Below the pieces are notes generated by a model. It was not told the DNA's origin. It was given only the letters and a program-made list of their open reading frames with translations, and made no database searches. DNA of 64,000 nucleotides from Nematostella vectensis (Eukaryota > Cnidaria > Anthozoa > Actiniaria > Edwardsiidae), in NCBI RefSeq assembly GCF_932526225.1, contig NC_064040.1, positions 9,775,356 through 9,839,355 of the forward strand, given 5' to 3'. Shown here one piece after another: positions 44,618 to 57,965 of this stretch. The translations under genes and the position numbers were made by a program. Every line of letters begins with the position of its first letter. Position 1 is the stretch's first letter.

Positions 44618-47600
44618 ATGGGAGAGAAATGCTATGTGGAAGAAGTTTTACGGAAATACACATCCTCCTCGAATGAAAACTACTTCTTGAGCATGTCTAA
44701 CCAGAGTCTGACTGAAAGAATAGCCGTGTTAAAGGCGCATGTGTTTTCAAATACAAATAAGGCATTAGTGGAGCGTCTAGAGCAGTCCAATTGTGTACCG
44801 AATTCAAAGATTTACTCGTCAGAACTGGCCCCTCCTACTAGCGTAAAACTGTCTTCCACGGAACAGCTCTCGAGTCTCCATGGCATAGGGGACGCTGTCG
44901 ACCCAGAAAACAGCGCAAATAGCGGTGCAACGAGGGAGCTACTTTCCTCCGAGCTAGGTATACGAAAGATCGGAGTGAGGGGGAATTCAAGCCTGAACTC
45001 GAGCTGGGGGCATTGCTGCCTGAGCAGTCGCCGAGAGCAAGTGTTGGCCGCGGATGCAACACAGTTGGAGCTACACACGAAGGCCCAGCAGCAGTGCAAA
45101 GCTGCGAGCAATAAACCTCGCGAGACTCCTACGATAGTCATCACTTCGGCTGGCAGTGAGGATTGGGAGGATTGGGACGCTAGCATGGAGTGTACAAGTA
45201 TCGATTCTGGAGTCAAAACAAACGGAGACCAGCTCGACAGCGCTACTGAGTCGCAGGACAATTTCTCTCTCTCTGGGAGCAGTATATATTCAGACGATGA
45301 TGGCGTTTTGACAGATGATGAACCGTCAGAGAGCGATTATTCGCCCCCGATGGAGGAGCAAACAGAAAAGGTTTGTATTCTACATGCACTCGACTAGGTC
45401 GATAGCACTTTTGCAGCGATAAAATGGCGTCCGACCGAATTAAACGCAAGGAAAACATCTAGTTTTCGTAAAGTATATAACTGACGTCTCATTTGTGTTT
45501 CTTTATGTCTCTATATTTTTGGATAAAGTATTTTTAAGTGTTGATCGCATTAGTATGTTTTTCTGGCGTTGCTTGGGTTTCATCTCGTTGAGAGGGCATA
45601 TGCTTTAGGCAGAAATAAACACCATTTCTTTATTTGTAATACTTGAAGTTTGACGGCCGATCATGATACAGTCCTAGCATATCGTCGGCCAGAGTGGAAG
45701 TTTATTACATATATCTACACACATGACATTACAAGAAGTTAATCCTTTTCCTTGATACCCATGTATATCACCAGCATAAAAATATCACTTATGATATTTT
45801 ACACACCCGATAAGTGGTTGCTATATTCTTTGGTTGAGCGTCGACTTACAGCCGAAGATAAACACAATGAACATAATATTTATATAAAATATAATATACA
45901 TTGAGTTTTATCATCAATGGTAAAAATGTACATCATGCAAAACAATTTTCCTACAAAATTTACATTTTATTTTCAATTATTTTCTTCGTTGCTGTAATTG
46001 CTGGGTTAAACTAAAGAAAGCTTGAAAGCTACTTAACTACATAACCTTTTTAGGAAAGATCTTGACACAATTTCCTAAATTTGTTGTTTAGTAAAATGTT
46101 GTTTGATTGCCTCTACCCCCTGATGTTCTCTAGATTGAACTTTTTGGTCTAGCAATGTCTGTTTTGTAATCAGCAAAATTTAAACACGAATCTCCATAAT
46201 GCTAAAATTGGTCAATATTGGCTACCAAACAAAGGATTAGTTATACTAGGAGCAGGCTTTGCTGAGCTATATTGCTCTTATTACTAGATAATAGTTAATT
46301 TAATAGCTTTATCCGCTGCAATTCAGAATCCTTTCAAGCATGATTACATACTAATTGAAATTCTGTGTAGATATATACACAATAACTGAAATCAAAGATT
46401 TATGGGTTGCACAATTCAGCAGGCTTGGGTTTCTCTGTAATCATAAGCTCATAAATAAATATTGTAACTGCTTTTGTCTTTGATAAATCATTCTCAGCGG
46501 TGACAGTCTTGGGACCTTTTTTTACATCACTATAAACAAAGCTGTTTCTAGAATGTTAGACCAATCACAGAAAAGAATAAGCCCAAGAAATGACAATCAT
46601 GACTATATTCTGAATGAATTCCTTTCATTTCCAAGATCATGAGCGATTGTTTATAAAAGCATACAAACAATGTTCTTACACTAGGAATGGATTGTACATT
46701 ATAATACAGTAGACACCTGCTTATAAAAACCTAGAATTTTCAAGATCAGGCTGAATAGGTTTTTATAAATCTGGGTAACTTTTGACAAATCAGGCTGTTT
46801 AGGTACTTAAATGGTTCTTATTTTTTCATTATACACTGAACAAAAACAGACTCTGGTCAGAATGCTGAACACAACATATAGCCCATATTATATACAAATT
46901 GTCCTCCCATGTTATATTTTATAGGTTTCACATAAATTATATAGATATTAACCTATTTCAATAAAGGTTATCAGTGCAAATGGCAAATGGCGATTGGCAA
47001 ATGGTAGTTCTATGACCGAAAGTAACCATGCGTCTCCATTAAAGGTTACCAATGCTTGGCTCTGACATTGCTGGACTTTATTTAACACCTTTAATTCTAC
47101 AAATTATTAATACCCATAAGCCATTTATCAATTTTAACCCTAAGGGATAGCCGGAAAAACCGTTGCACATCCCCTAAGGAATAGCAGTAGGTCAAATTTC
47201 ATACCCTAAGATATCAGAATTGGAAAAATCCTTAAACATCCCTAAGGGATAGCAGTGTGCCGAAATTTTATACCCTAAATAATCACCCCGTCTATAAGTT
47301 AATAAACACCTAGGTTATATATAATACCATGCTTCATTTTCAACCTCAAACCTTGATGCCATAAAGGTACAAAATCCCAGTAATCATTCATAATTAATGG
47401 AAACTTGCCATAGTAGGATGCCAGCAATTAAGTGTTGCTTTTTGTTTAGCTAGTTTTTTGTGCGGAAATATTTATCTTTAGGCCTTGATTTGAATGTATG
47501 TAGTGTGTTTTTTTCACTTTAATTTCGCGAATTTCGTGATTTTAAAAGATTTGCGAAAATAAAGTGACGCGAAAATTAAGTGTCTCGAAAATTAGGATGC

Positions 47601-50600
47601 GTGAAAATTAAGTGAGTACACAAGAAGCCTTTGGGGGAATATTGGCCGTTTAATAAGCTTTATGGAAACACCTTGTCTATTTAGTCATCTAATGTACATA
47701 TAGTACCGTAATGGGTTGAGTTGGACATGTATTTATAGATTTTTATGAAACTAAATTTAGCCCACGCATCTTTTTCTCCATTTTGTTTCAGTTCTGATGA
47801 TTAAAGCACATTTTAATTCCATTTGTTTTGCTTGATTTTATTATCCCAGAATCGCGAAATCGCGAAAATAAAGTGATCTGGTTTTTAAGAAAACAGGAAG
47901 ATCGCGATAATAAAGTGTCGCGAAATATCGCCATTTTGACGTCGCGAAAATTAAGTGTAATAAGGTAATGTAAATAAGTAGGAACCGCTGCTATCAGGAG
48001 TCCCCTCAGGTATTGCCAAGTGATTGGTTAGGAAAGTGATACTGGGTAAAATTAAATGAGGTACTTAACTTAAGTATTGATTCAGGGAAAAGAAGATATG
48101 CGTGGTTGTGTTTAATTTCCAAGGTAGGAATTTCATTTTTAAGAATATGAATATGAAGATAAGGATTATTTCTTGATTTCTAATGTCCATCAAGTGCAAT
48201 ACTAGATAAGTTTACGATACGATTTCAGATAGAAGTGCCAAATATTGTCATTTCAATGACAAATCTGTATCACGTGTCTAAAAGAGCGAGCGTATATATA
48301 TTGTCAATTCATTCGATGACCAATCTGTACCACGTGTCTAAAAGAGCGAGCGTATATATCCCATTTTTCCAAGTTTTTCCTACCTGTAAGTTTAATTTGA
48401 GATAGTAATGTGCTCCTCTGCCACTTAGCCATGATATAGTTCCCCAATAACTGACTTGAACTCATTTAAAACGCTGTAATTCGGTAAATAAATCCTAAAC
48501 TAGCGAAAGTGCTTCTTTGTGAAGCTTTTGGAGTTTGCCTTCAGTGGGGCCCAGGCTACTCGGCCATGGCCAAACCAACATGGCCGCCCATGTCTTCGGT
48601 TGTTATGGAGTTTTCGCCTTGTTTTTACCTCCCCTCTGTTCTTCTGGACATGTTATGGAGTGTCTGCTGCAATGTGGCACTTACGTACTGCAAGAGAGGG
48701 ATTCTAAAGGTGGAATTTATTCAGCGTATTACTGGAATTTTGCGATGTTGTTGATGTAGTAGTTCTAGTTTTTGTTCTATAGTAGGCGGAACCTCTTGTA
48801 AATTTAGATTTGAACGTTTGACCTTCCGCGATTATCTGAGATCCTGCTAACAAACACAGAGTTTATACTGTATTTGTATTGACAGCTGATTATAAATTCA
48901 GGTAATCCCGGTCTGATAGCTAATTTGAATACCATTATTAAGATATTCTTTGTGTTTTCACAATCGGAGGAGGGCCAGGTTAACTATACAATAACAAGGC
49001 ACAATACTACAGTGACATTTTCCTGATATTATACCCTACAATATGAGCTGTTCTTTACGAGGTGTTATAGCAGCTAATTTTCAGATGTCTTTGATATGAT
49101 TTTACCTTTTCTCATCGGATAACTTTATTGGTTTCTCCAGCACAAACAGAGGTGGAAGAAGATAAGAAATATGATCCATTGGTCTCCCTTTGTACAGAGC
49201 TTTAAAAAGAAATACCCATGGGTTCAACTAGCAGGCCACCAAGGTACCATCTGTATGCAACAAGGGCATCAAACATGTGATATGTGTCTTTTTACAGCAG
49301 CATAGCAATCTAAATAGGAATACATGTGTTTGGTTGTTCTGCTATGTCGAACATTGTGTCAGCTTCATTGAAATGTAATAAAACCCATGTTTATAACCCA
49401 AAATATAATGTTAATCTGGGTTTTATAGTAACACTTCATCTCCTTCCTTTATTTTAGAAGAACACTTATCTTTTTATGGTATAAACAGGTCTCCATTGCA
49501 AAATAATATCACCTTTTATGAGAAGTTGTAAATCACACAATTATGGTAAAAATATGCCAGATTTATCATCTTTAACTCCAGAGCAAAAGGACCCAAAGAA
49601 AAAAAAACCCTCTAAACCCCATACACAGGCCTACTAGGTTGTTGGGGCTTGAAGATTGAAGGATGATATGGTTGTCTCAAACGAATTTGTCTGCTATGGT
49701 TAGGAAATTGAGCAAGCTAGATATGGTGTCAAGTGAAATAAGATATATCAAGTGTTTACAAGGCATAATTCAGCTATATAATGTCTTTCCTATGCCAAGG
49801 CTGTATTTGAGAAGGGCATGCGGGACATGTGCCTAATATGTTAAAGGTGATCAGATAGTCATTAAAGCTGTTTCCCTAATTTTATTTAAGTCTCTGAATT
49901 GGGCCCATCCCCATCCCAATATTCCAAGGAACTCACATTATTTATTTTTTGGATCAGGGTGTTTCAAGCCAGGAGAAAATGGTGCCATTCTTAAAAAATC
50001 TTGTGACAGGGAAAGAGAGTCCCTTATCAAACTCATGAGAGACATTCTGAGACCTTATGTTCCAGAATACAAGAGAGAGGTGGAGAAAAATGGAGAGAGT
50101 ATCCTTTTGAAATGAATAATACATCAATTAGGACACATGAAGATTGGAAACAAATAAAGAAATAATATTACTCTTTTTTCGTAGCCTTCTGTGTGCCCCT
50201 ATTGACTCTCTCTACCCTTAAAACCTTGAGAAAAAATCCTTGACTGTATTATCTCAGAATACATTGAAATGCAAGATCTTCTTCAGGATTTTGACACACC
50301 TTGCTGTGTCATGGATTGCAAAATGGGCATCAGGTTTGTCTCTTTGAAATCACTTACAATACACAATAACATTTGGATATCAAGGCTCTATGGCAAATAG
50401 TTAGCATTTTGGCTAACAACTTGAGTTGTTCTCTCTTTGGAGAATTGGACGCTTTTTGCAATTAAAAATCTTATATATTTAAGGGCACTGTGTTTGTGTT
50501 GTTTATTTGAAATTCTTGACTTCATCTGCTTTCACTGGTACAAACAAGGTATATTGAACTTTGGCTTTTAGTGACTTGCAAATTCTATTGATTACCCTGT

Positions 50601-51302
50601 AAGCTAGGCCACAATGCATGTATAGAGTCTTGTGTTGTTGTTCATGTATTGCTTTGTTCTAGGACATACTTGGAAGATGAGATAGCAAAAGCAAAATCCA
50701 AGCCACGTAAGGTACATATATAATTTGTAGCAGCAGATGATACATTAACTTTGCTTAGATTGGTCCAATTTTGTTCAACTTCAGGATTTGTACCAAAAGA
50801 TGGTAGATGTTGATCCAAATGAACCTACAGAGGAAGAACGAAATGAGGGCGCGATAACCAAGCCAAGATACATGCAGTGGCGAGAAAGACTAAGTTCATC
50901 AGCAAGTCTAGGGTTTAGGATTGAGGGAATCAAGGTGTGTTAAAAAAGATCAAGCAGTTAAGTAGCGACAATGGCAAGATGGCTCCCGGTTCCATGGTGG
51001 GGGGGGGGGCGTGGGTGGGGGGGGGGGGGGCGTGGGTGGATTTGGGTACTCAGCTACAAACATGATGAGGAGAAGTGAGCTTGGATAGAGCAAAAAATTT
51101 CACGACCAAAAGAATAACAAGGTTCCAAGGTCATGAAATTGCCATCTTTCTCAATAAAATCCCTGGAATTTAATGTAAATGTAATGATATAAATGTATTA
51201 TCCAAACACCCAACCCTAAATTCTAAGCCCCCAAAAATACCCAACCCTGAATTCTTAGCCCCCCAAAATACCAAACCCTGAATTCTTAGCCCCCCCCCCC
51301 CC

Positions 51303-51333
<31 letters not shown>

Positions 51334-54190
51334 AAACCCTGAATTTTATCCTCCTCCTCCCCAACATGCTGACAACCAAGAACCCCAACTCCCCCAATCA
51401 AGGGATGCTACAAGGGCAAGTTAAATAATGATACTTGGGTGCAGTTGTGATTATTTCATAGTGCTACAGTGTCATAGTGTGACATGCTACTGACTTAGTT
51501 TTTCTCTGGATCGAATTGGCTTCCTTATAGTGTAGCAATATTCCAAAAGGTGCAAAGATGAATGCCTTAATTCTAATACTCTTTTGCTTTCTTTTTAGAA
51601 AGGGAATGAAAAGCCAAACAAGGACTTTAAGAAAACAAAAACAACAGATGATGTTTATAGTGTTTTTACGGATTACATAGAAAATGATGATCAGCTTAGA
51701 GTAAGTATTATACAGTTTCTATCTTATAAATCCTATGGATTACAGGTGTTTATGGTTGATGGTATGGTTAGTAATGTAATTATATTGCCTTTCTCCACAG
51801 TCTAAATATTTAAGAAGACTTAAAGCAATACGAGCAACACTAGAAGCATCAGCTTTTTTTAGTTCCCATGAGGTAGGTTTATTGATATTAAGTTGTCTAG
51901 TCTGCATACCTGCCAACTCTCCCGGTTTTACTGGGAGACTCCCGTTTTTTTATCAAATCTCCCGGTCTCCCGGTTTTACCTTAAATCTCCCGGTTTATGA
52001 CCAAATTTTAATCAGTCTAGTTGTTTTTGAAGTAAAAGTTGGATCCTAGCCAAAAAGTTCAGCAATTCTTATACTGTAGTTTCTATCCAAGTTATGACGT
52101 TTTTAGTTTTTAAGGTCTCGGTAAAGGTAAAGGACGTGGCGAAATTTGGACACCAAAAGTGCTATAAAAGTGATCTTCAGTCGAAAATCGAAAATTCCTC
52201 ACACACTTTATGACATGGCGTAATTATCTATCAGATCCCGAAAATTTGAAGGCGATATCTTAAAACCCGTCGCAAGGTAACGGCCGACAAGCTCGAGTTC
52301 TCGCCTAAAAAAATACTCTAGAAAAGTCAAATATTTGGCGTCAATTCACAGTCGTCTTAGAATGCGATTTATGGAAAAAATTTTTTTTTTGCAAAAATAA
52401 AGTTTAAGAACTATTAATACAGGTTTTACAAAAACCTCAAAAACAAACAGTGGTGCCAAATTTTACCTTTACGAAGACCTTAAGATCTAAATAATCAGTG
52501 AGCCTTTTGCAGGCGTTTCTTGTAGACCACAGGACTACCGCAATACCAAAATGCTTGCATATATCGACCAATCAAGTTTGACCATTATCGTGCAAATTGT
52601 TGAGAAATTAGCTCATACTTTGGAGCCAATTTCGCACGAGTTTGTAAGTTGGCGTTGTAAATCATGCTGGCCACAATACAAACTTCAAGGCTCATCAAAG
52701 AGAATTTTTAGGCACTCTGTGGTCAGGATACAATGGAATAAAAATGCTGGCTTCTCAAAAAGTAGTTGAAATTGATGTTCTTGACATCGAACCATTAGTC
52801 CAGTCAATCTAGTGTTTTACCAAAAAGTAATTGCAACACAAGTAATTTCGAAAGGGAACATCGCGAAAATTTCGATTAAAGTTTTTGCCATTTTATCATA
52901 TTTTATAAAATAGATATTAACTGAGATTGTACAAGCATAATATCGATTGAATATATTATTCAAAATATTTGTTACAAAGTTGAATGAATTTCTGTAAAAA
53001 CAGACTTATTTTACTAATCATTTTTTCTTTCGCCTTACGACAGGGTACCCAACAACAATAAGAGAACAAAAGAACACACACATCCTCGAGCAAAACTCTT
53101 GTGATTTGCTAATCACCCCACCCCCCCCCCCCCCTGATCCCGTACCCCCTCCCCTCCCCCCTAAAATAATCTCCCGGTTTTTCAAGTCTCGGGGTTGGCA
53201 GGTATGAGTCTGGGAGCCATAACCTGTGTTAAAAAATTTAATTTTAACCCAGAAATGCAGCGGAACTTTACCCCTGAAAAGGTATTTTCCAGGGTAAAGT
53301 TTGGATGTCAACTCAAGCTAGGGAGCCAGTGACTAGAAAAAAAAAATGTTTGTTACTTTGAGAGCTGACCAAGTTTTGACCTTCCTAAGTTAAAGCCACA
53401 TTGTCACCAGTTTACTTCCGGTCGATTACGTAACAATCTCCGATGATTTTTAACGGAAAACTCGAAAAATATTTCAAAATATTTAAGGCAGTTGTGTCTA
53501 TTGGTAGTTTCTTCGAGGATGTGATCGATAATTTAGAGCGGATGGCCTGTTGAATATCTCGGATTTTAATAGATCCTTTTGTCTTTTAACGGTTAAGGTT
53601 TCCGTCGGACCTCCGGAAGTAAACTGGTGACAATGCGGCTTTAAAGTAATGTCAATGTAAGTTCATGTGGCAGTGGCAGTAGATACTTTTAATGGACCAA
53701 CCCTCCCAAATCATCATGTTTAAATTTTCCCTTTCACGCTCTTCATGGCCACCATTTTGGACCATTGTTATTATTGAGCAGAGGCAGGATAAATGGCAAA
53801 GGCGAGAACGAAGAGTATGCATTGCTAAAATGACGATTTGCTTGGCAAATAAGAAACATACCTTTTCAATAATCATATAAAGCACAAAAAATAAAAAATA
53901 AAGCTCAAAGAATGCTGTTTAGTTGTTTTCCAATAGTGCATTTTTTATCTTCAAATTCAAACCTGACATTTCTCTCTTTTTTTTGTGGCACTCAGGTTAT
54001 TGGCAGTTCACTTCTCTTTGTTCACGACTCTAGCGGGCATGCCAGTGTGTGGATGATTGACTTTGGAAAGACTGTCCCAGTTGCGGATGGGCGTGTCTTA
54101 GACCACCGTACCCCTTGGCAAGAGGGTAACCATGAAGATGGATACTTATGGGGACTTGATAAAATGATTGATATCTGGTCACAAAGATAA
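44618..54190 (+). CDS. ITPK: Inositol-trisphosphate 3-kinase
   Basis: Nine exons: 44618-45370, 49141-49243, 49958-50098, 50258-50333, 50663-50711, 50785-50934, 51599-51700, 51801-51872 and 53996-54190, giving 546 aa with all phases consistent. The enzyme phosphorylates Ins(1,4,5)P3 at the 3-position to make InsP4 (EC 2.7.1.127), which ends IP3 calcium signals. Exon 1 encodes a 251-residue Ser- and acid-rich N-terminus of low conservation. The catalytic part starts at about 256 with the calmodulin-binding-like stretch [19 protein letters not shown], then PWVQLAGH. The inositol-kinase motif is D352-x-K354-x-G356 (VMDCKMG). [10 protein letters not shown] and LGFRIEGIK line the IP3 site in known structures. 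SSLL is at 486-489 and the metal-binding IDFG at 503-506. The ends match vertebrate ITPKA/B/C. A 3.8-kb first intron separates the regulatory and catalytic parts. The final intron holds two mobile elements. The second exon could also start at 49150 (nine bases shorter). Confidence 0.95.
47496..47966. mobile_element. Possible TIR element in ITPK intron 1
   Basis: Inverted ends CACTTTAATTTCGCGA and TCGCGAAAATTAAGTG, with several internal copies of CGCGAAAATAAAGTG-like words. The boundaries are approximate and no target duplication was identified. Confidence 0.4.
48244..48360. repeat. 60-bp tandem duplication in ITPK intron 1
   Basis: Two copies, each with GAC(A/C)AATCTGTA(T/C)CACGTGTC and AAAAGAGCGAGCGTATATAT. 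Each contains one CACGTG palindrome. Confidence 0.9.
51905..53216. mobile_element. 1.3-kb non-autonomous TIR element in the last ITPK intron
   Basis: The left end is CATACCTGCCAACTCTCCCG; the right end in reverse complement is CATACCTGCCAACCCCGAGA. It is flanked by AGTCTG on both sides. The terminal sequence resembles hAT-type ends seen in many animals, but the superfamily assignment is an inference. No transposase coding is seen. Confidence 0.75.
53394..53640. mobile_element. TTAA-flanked 247-bp MITE in the last ITPK intron
   Basis: Inverted ends of about 28 bp (AGCCACATTGTCACCAGTTT on the left and its near-perfect complement on the right), with TTAA on both flanks (53390-53393 and 53641-53644). 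It is not related in sequence to the family A elements. Confidence 0.85.
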
Positions 54191-54215
54191 GGTTCTTATG
54201 GCATGTGATGGTTTG

Positions 54216-54330
54216 CAATGGTGGTATATTAGAAACCATGACAAAAACTGAGTTTTAATGGTGGTGTTAGAAACCATGACAAAAACTGAGTTTTAATGGT
54301 GGTGTTAGAAACCTTGACAAAAACTGAGCC
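54216..54330. repeat. Tandem triplet of a ~43-bp unit after the ITPK stop
   Basis: Three copies of a unit with AATGGTGGT...TTAGAAACC(A/T)TGACAAAAACTGA, starting about 25 bp after the stop codon and therefore probably in the 3' UTR. Confidence 0.85.
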
Positions 54331-56079
54331 AAGAATGGCAGATGACAATCTTCACATTTACTATATTGTACTGGACCTTCAATCTCCAAATAGTGGCCAT
54401 TCCTGATTAAAGAAAGACATCAGATGCTAAGGACATGGGATATGTAATACTAACACCAAAAATGGAGTCTACAAATAACTTAACAAGATATAAAAACCTT
54501 GAAGAAAAAAAAGAACAACTAGATAATTGTTAAGTAGTACCAGTTGAAGCCATAATGGTCATTGCTGCAAAAAGCTTGGTAAAACCCTCAAAACCTCCTG
54601 ATGGCAGATGTTCAGTACATTAATGCAGGTCAATTATTTGACTGTGATTTTGTGTATTTTGCAAACTCGCACTGAGGAATTAAAAAACATTTGATTTGCA
54701 AGGGTTTCGATAGTTTTGAATGAGTTTGCAGAATTCACGAACTTGAATAATTACTAACACAGTCAATTGAAACTTTTACCATATTATTGTACAGTATCAT
54801 AAGTACTAATGTAGCTTTTTGAATGACTTCATCAAATCGTAACCCAAAGAACAATATTGCAAAAGCTTTATCGTTATAAATTAATCCATTGTTACTGTCA
54901 ATAGGGAACTTCGAGGAGAAAAGGTTTACGAATCTCTAGCTATTTGGGAATGTCTAAAATAAATAGACATTTTAGACTGTTACTGAGAACAAATCATACC
55001 ATTATTATCCATACCATTATTATTGTTTTATTCAATAGTAAAACACTATCAAAATAGACAAATCTTAAAACAACCATTTAGAAACAGTTTTTTATAATTC
55101 ATTTACAAAATTCAATCAAAAATATTGAAAAACTTTCCAAACCAGCCAAAGGGAATGGATGGTTTCTTACACTTGATAATTTGCCAGGATGACAAAATGT
55201 AGGCCTACAGAGATGTGACACAAAGGATTTGTGACAAAAAGAGTTTCTAAAACCAGAGTTTCATTGTAAACAGAAGGAAAAAGCATCCCTCACTATAAAA
55301 TATGAAGGGGCTTAGACATGTCTCACACCAAGCTAAGATGTAACTATTATCAGCATTTCAGATAAATACACTAGGGCAGTAGCAAGAATTTCCTTGTGTG
55401 GCAAGTTTTTGTAAACTTTGTATAGAAAATATTATGGGTAAATAAACAACTATTACTGTTACAGACTTTACTGTAGTAACAAGTTTATTGTCATAAATTA
55501 TGGAGTTATAGTGCAAATTCATAAAAAATAAAACAATCAAACTTGACACACAATGATTTAACAGAAAATATATTTAATATTATTCTAGGCTTAAAATTTA
55601 CAAGACAAAATCCCCTACTGGGCTTAAAAACTTTATTATCTCTTGTCAAAACAAGATTAGTGCATCACCTGAGAGAATCTTGCCACAAAACTACATGTTA
55701 CATAAAACTAAATGGAAAACACACCAATGTTGCACTGCAAGCAACAGTATTTCTCACAAGTTCTTTCTACTACCCACACGTTACACTAGCTTTTGCATCA
55801 AACCATGAGAACTGTTTGCAATTTTTTTAATCAAGCATGCATGCTTTCGTAATAAGCCTTCATACTTCCTGAACTTTTATTGGCCAAAATAGGCCAAATA
55901 GAAAGAAATAAGAACATGGGAAATATTACCTAAAAATATGCATGCTCAAATTCATGATGAGCGCCTATGAAGTGTACAGAGATACAAGTTGTCCCACTAC
56001 ATGGCTTGTTTCAAATTGTAGTAACTATTCACCGTTTTAAACATCTATCCGAAAAGTAAAGACAGGTAGTGCTTGGCGC
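54331..56079. other. ITPK 3' region and spacer
   Basis: AT-rich. It contains AATAAA at 54958-54963 inside a small palindrome (ATGTCTAAAATAAATAGACAT), a candidate ITPK polyadenylation signal. No exon is recognised. Confidence 0.4.
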
Positions 56080-56085
56080 TTTATT
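56080..56085 (-). promoter_or_regulatory. Polyadenylation signal AATAAA of the 101-aa gene
   Basis: AATAAA on the minus strand, about 20 bp after the TGA stop at 56105-56107. Confidence 0.6.
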
Positions 56086-56104
56086 CTCTCAGGTGAAGTT
56101 AGTG

Positions 56105-57965
56105 TCATAAGTCGTCCAAAACACCTGCCGCCGGAGTTACTAGCCCCTCATCCTCACCACTAGGGGACTCTAAAACCTCACTGGATCCTGATCCGCCTTC
56201 TTCTAATGAGCTTCCCTCTATTGTTGGAATTACTAAAGATAAGAAATTGTTAAAATTGGGAACTACTTATTGTTTAGACATAAAAATGATTGAATAGCTA
56301 AAGATAATTAAAACTTACACGAGACTATAGTTGCTGCAGGAAACTTTGGGAAAGAACTAAAGTACTTTTGATGTGCTTGCTTCACCCTGGTAGAATACAT
56401 AGGACAATTAGGGAACAACATTGTCTGATGCCTTAATAAACAAAGAGTTTGAATGTTTTTTGAATGTTACCATATTTATTTTATACAGTAAATTGGTACA
56501 TTGCAACGGAATGTTGCTATTATTTGATAGTTTGGATTGAAAAGCTTTATCATCTTACAGAGTGATTGTCAGCCTGCTTTTGTTATTGTTTTCAATCAAC
56601 ATTGGACAACAAGCTTTATGAAAAAATCCAAAAAAGTTATATATTTTTTTTTTACAAAATTGTGCAATCCCAGAAAATCCATACCCCCCTCCCCGCCGGA
56701 GGAAATTGGAAATTCCGGGGGGTGGGGGATCAAAGCCCCAGGAAATTCCAGGGGGCGGGAGGGGGGCTTAGTGCATTTTACCATTTCCAGGGGGTTGATT
56801 TTGCTCCAGGGTGTTATTGTGTTATTTTATAGCTCGTCACTAACGGCAGAGGGGGGGGGGGGGAGGGGTATGGATGTTTTCTGGAAATGCACATTAAATA
56901 AAAAATAGAGCAATAACTTTCCCAAATCAGCTGATGAGAATGAATGGTTTCTTACACTTAATATTTTGCAACCGTTAAAAGGGTAGAATGCATTTTAAAA
57001 ATCTGCCCCTTTGTGTATGATTGTTTGAAGGGAGTCTACTGTACCTCAACAGTATTATGCATTTAGTCTAACAGATGGCACCTTACATGTTTGTCTCGCT
57101 TGCATTCCTGTGGATGGCAGGTAAGCATGCTGCCACCCTTGCTGTGTAGGAAATATATAAGTTTTAGATATTGGAATGGTTGGCTGTGGGGTAAAAAAAA
57201 ATTGTCAATATAAATAAAACTTGGAAATGTAATAAGGGGGTGCTCAAAGTCATAATGTAAAAAAAGGCCCACAAATGGTAAGATTTATGACCTGTAAGTA
57301 GGAACTGCTGCAAGTTGACTGTGTTCTAACATGCTTTATTCTATTGTCTTAGCAAATGAGTGGCCAGGGGGTCCAAGTCCAACTTTCGACTGAAATTTCA
57401 GCGTAAATGTAAAAATCCAACTTTCAACTTCACTGTGGTAGACATAGCTTACAAACATGGTCTCAAATGTCACCGATAATTGGATATGAAATAGCTTGTA
57501 TGTGTGTTACCCTTGATAATACAAACTCAAGAATTAAACTGAAGGGGAATAATCTTCAGCCCCCCTTCCGCCAACAAAATACAAAAAAACACAATTTTCT
57601 AGCTAAAAGGCAATAGTTTCAGCTATATAGTTGCAGGTAAAAGTGTAAAACAACAGTGTAAAACAACAGCCTCCACTTAACATTCATGCTATCACACGCA
57701 CAAAGCTCATCTTCGTTCGATCGTTTCCTTACAACATGGGCCAGGCAGATTAGCGTGGTAGAACCATCATGGACTTAGAAACATTACACAACTCACCTAA
57801 CGAAATACGCGTAGCATTCATTCTAGACGCTGTAACAACCTGTAACAAAGGAATTATCAACTTATTTCATTGCTTTAAATGTTAATGGAGATTTGGCACA
57901 GATATCATACTTACTTGTCTGACAATTCGAGAAGAACTTGTAGCTCCTCTTCGCAGCGACGCCAT
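56105..57965 (-). CDS. Small 101-aa protein, four exons, function unknown
   Basis: Exons in transcript order: 57965-57915, 57107-57087 (21 nt), 56424-56319 and 56232-56105. Phases are 0, 0 and 1, and all splice sites are GT-AG with good donors (GTAAGT, GTAAGG, GTAAGT). The protein starts MASLRRGATSSSRIVRQ, has a microexon encoding ECKRDKH, then a basic and aromatic core (PNCPMYSTRVKQAHQKYFSS) and an acidic Gly/Ser/Glu-rich tail ending VLDDL. There is no signal peptide and no membrane segment. The basic N-terminal half and acidic tail suggest a nuclear or adaptor protein, but this is only a guess from composition and I do not recognise the family. Support comes from reading-frame continuity across four exons and the polyadenylation signal close after the stop. 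Confidence 0.65.

Noticed and set aside
48509-48759. Three overlapping 60-80-codon frames within the ITPK first intron
   Set aside because: Overlapping frames on the same strand without splice support; composition is not protein-like.
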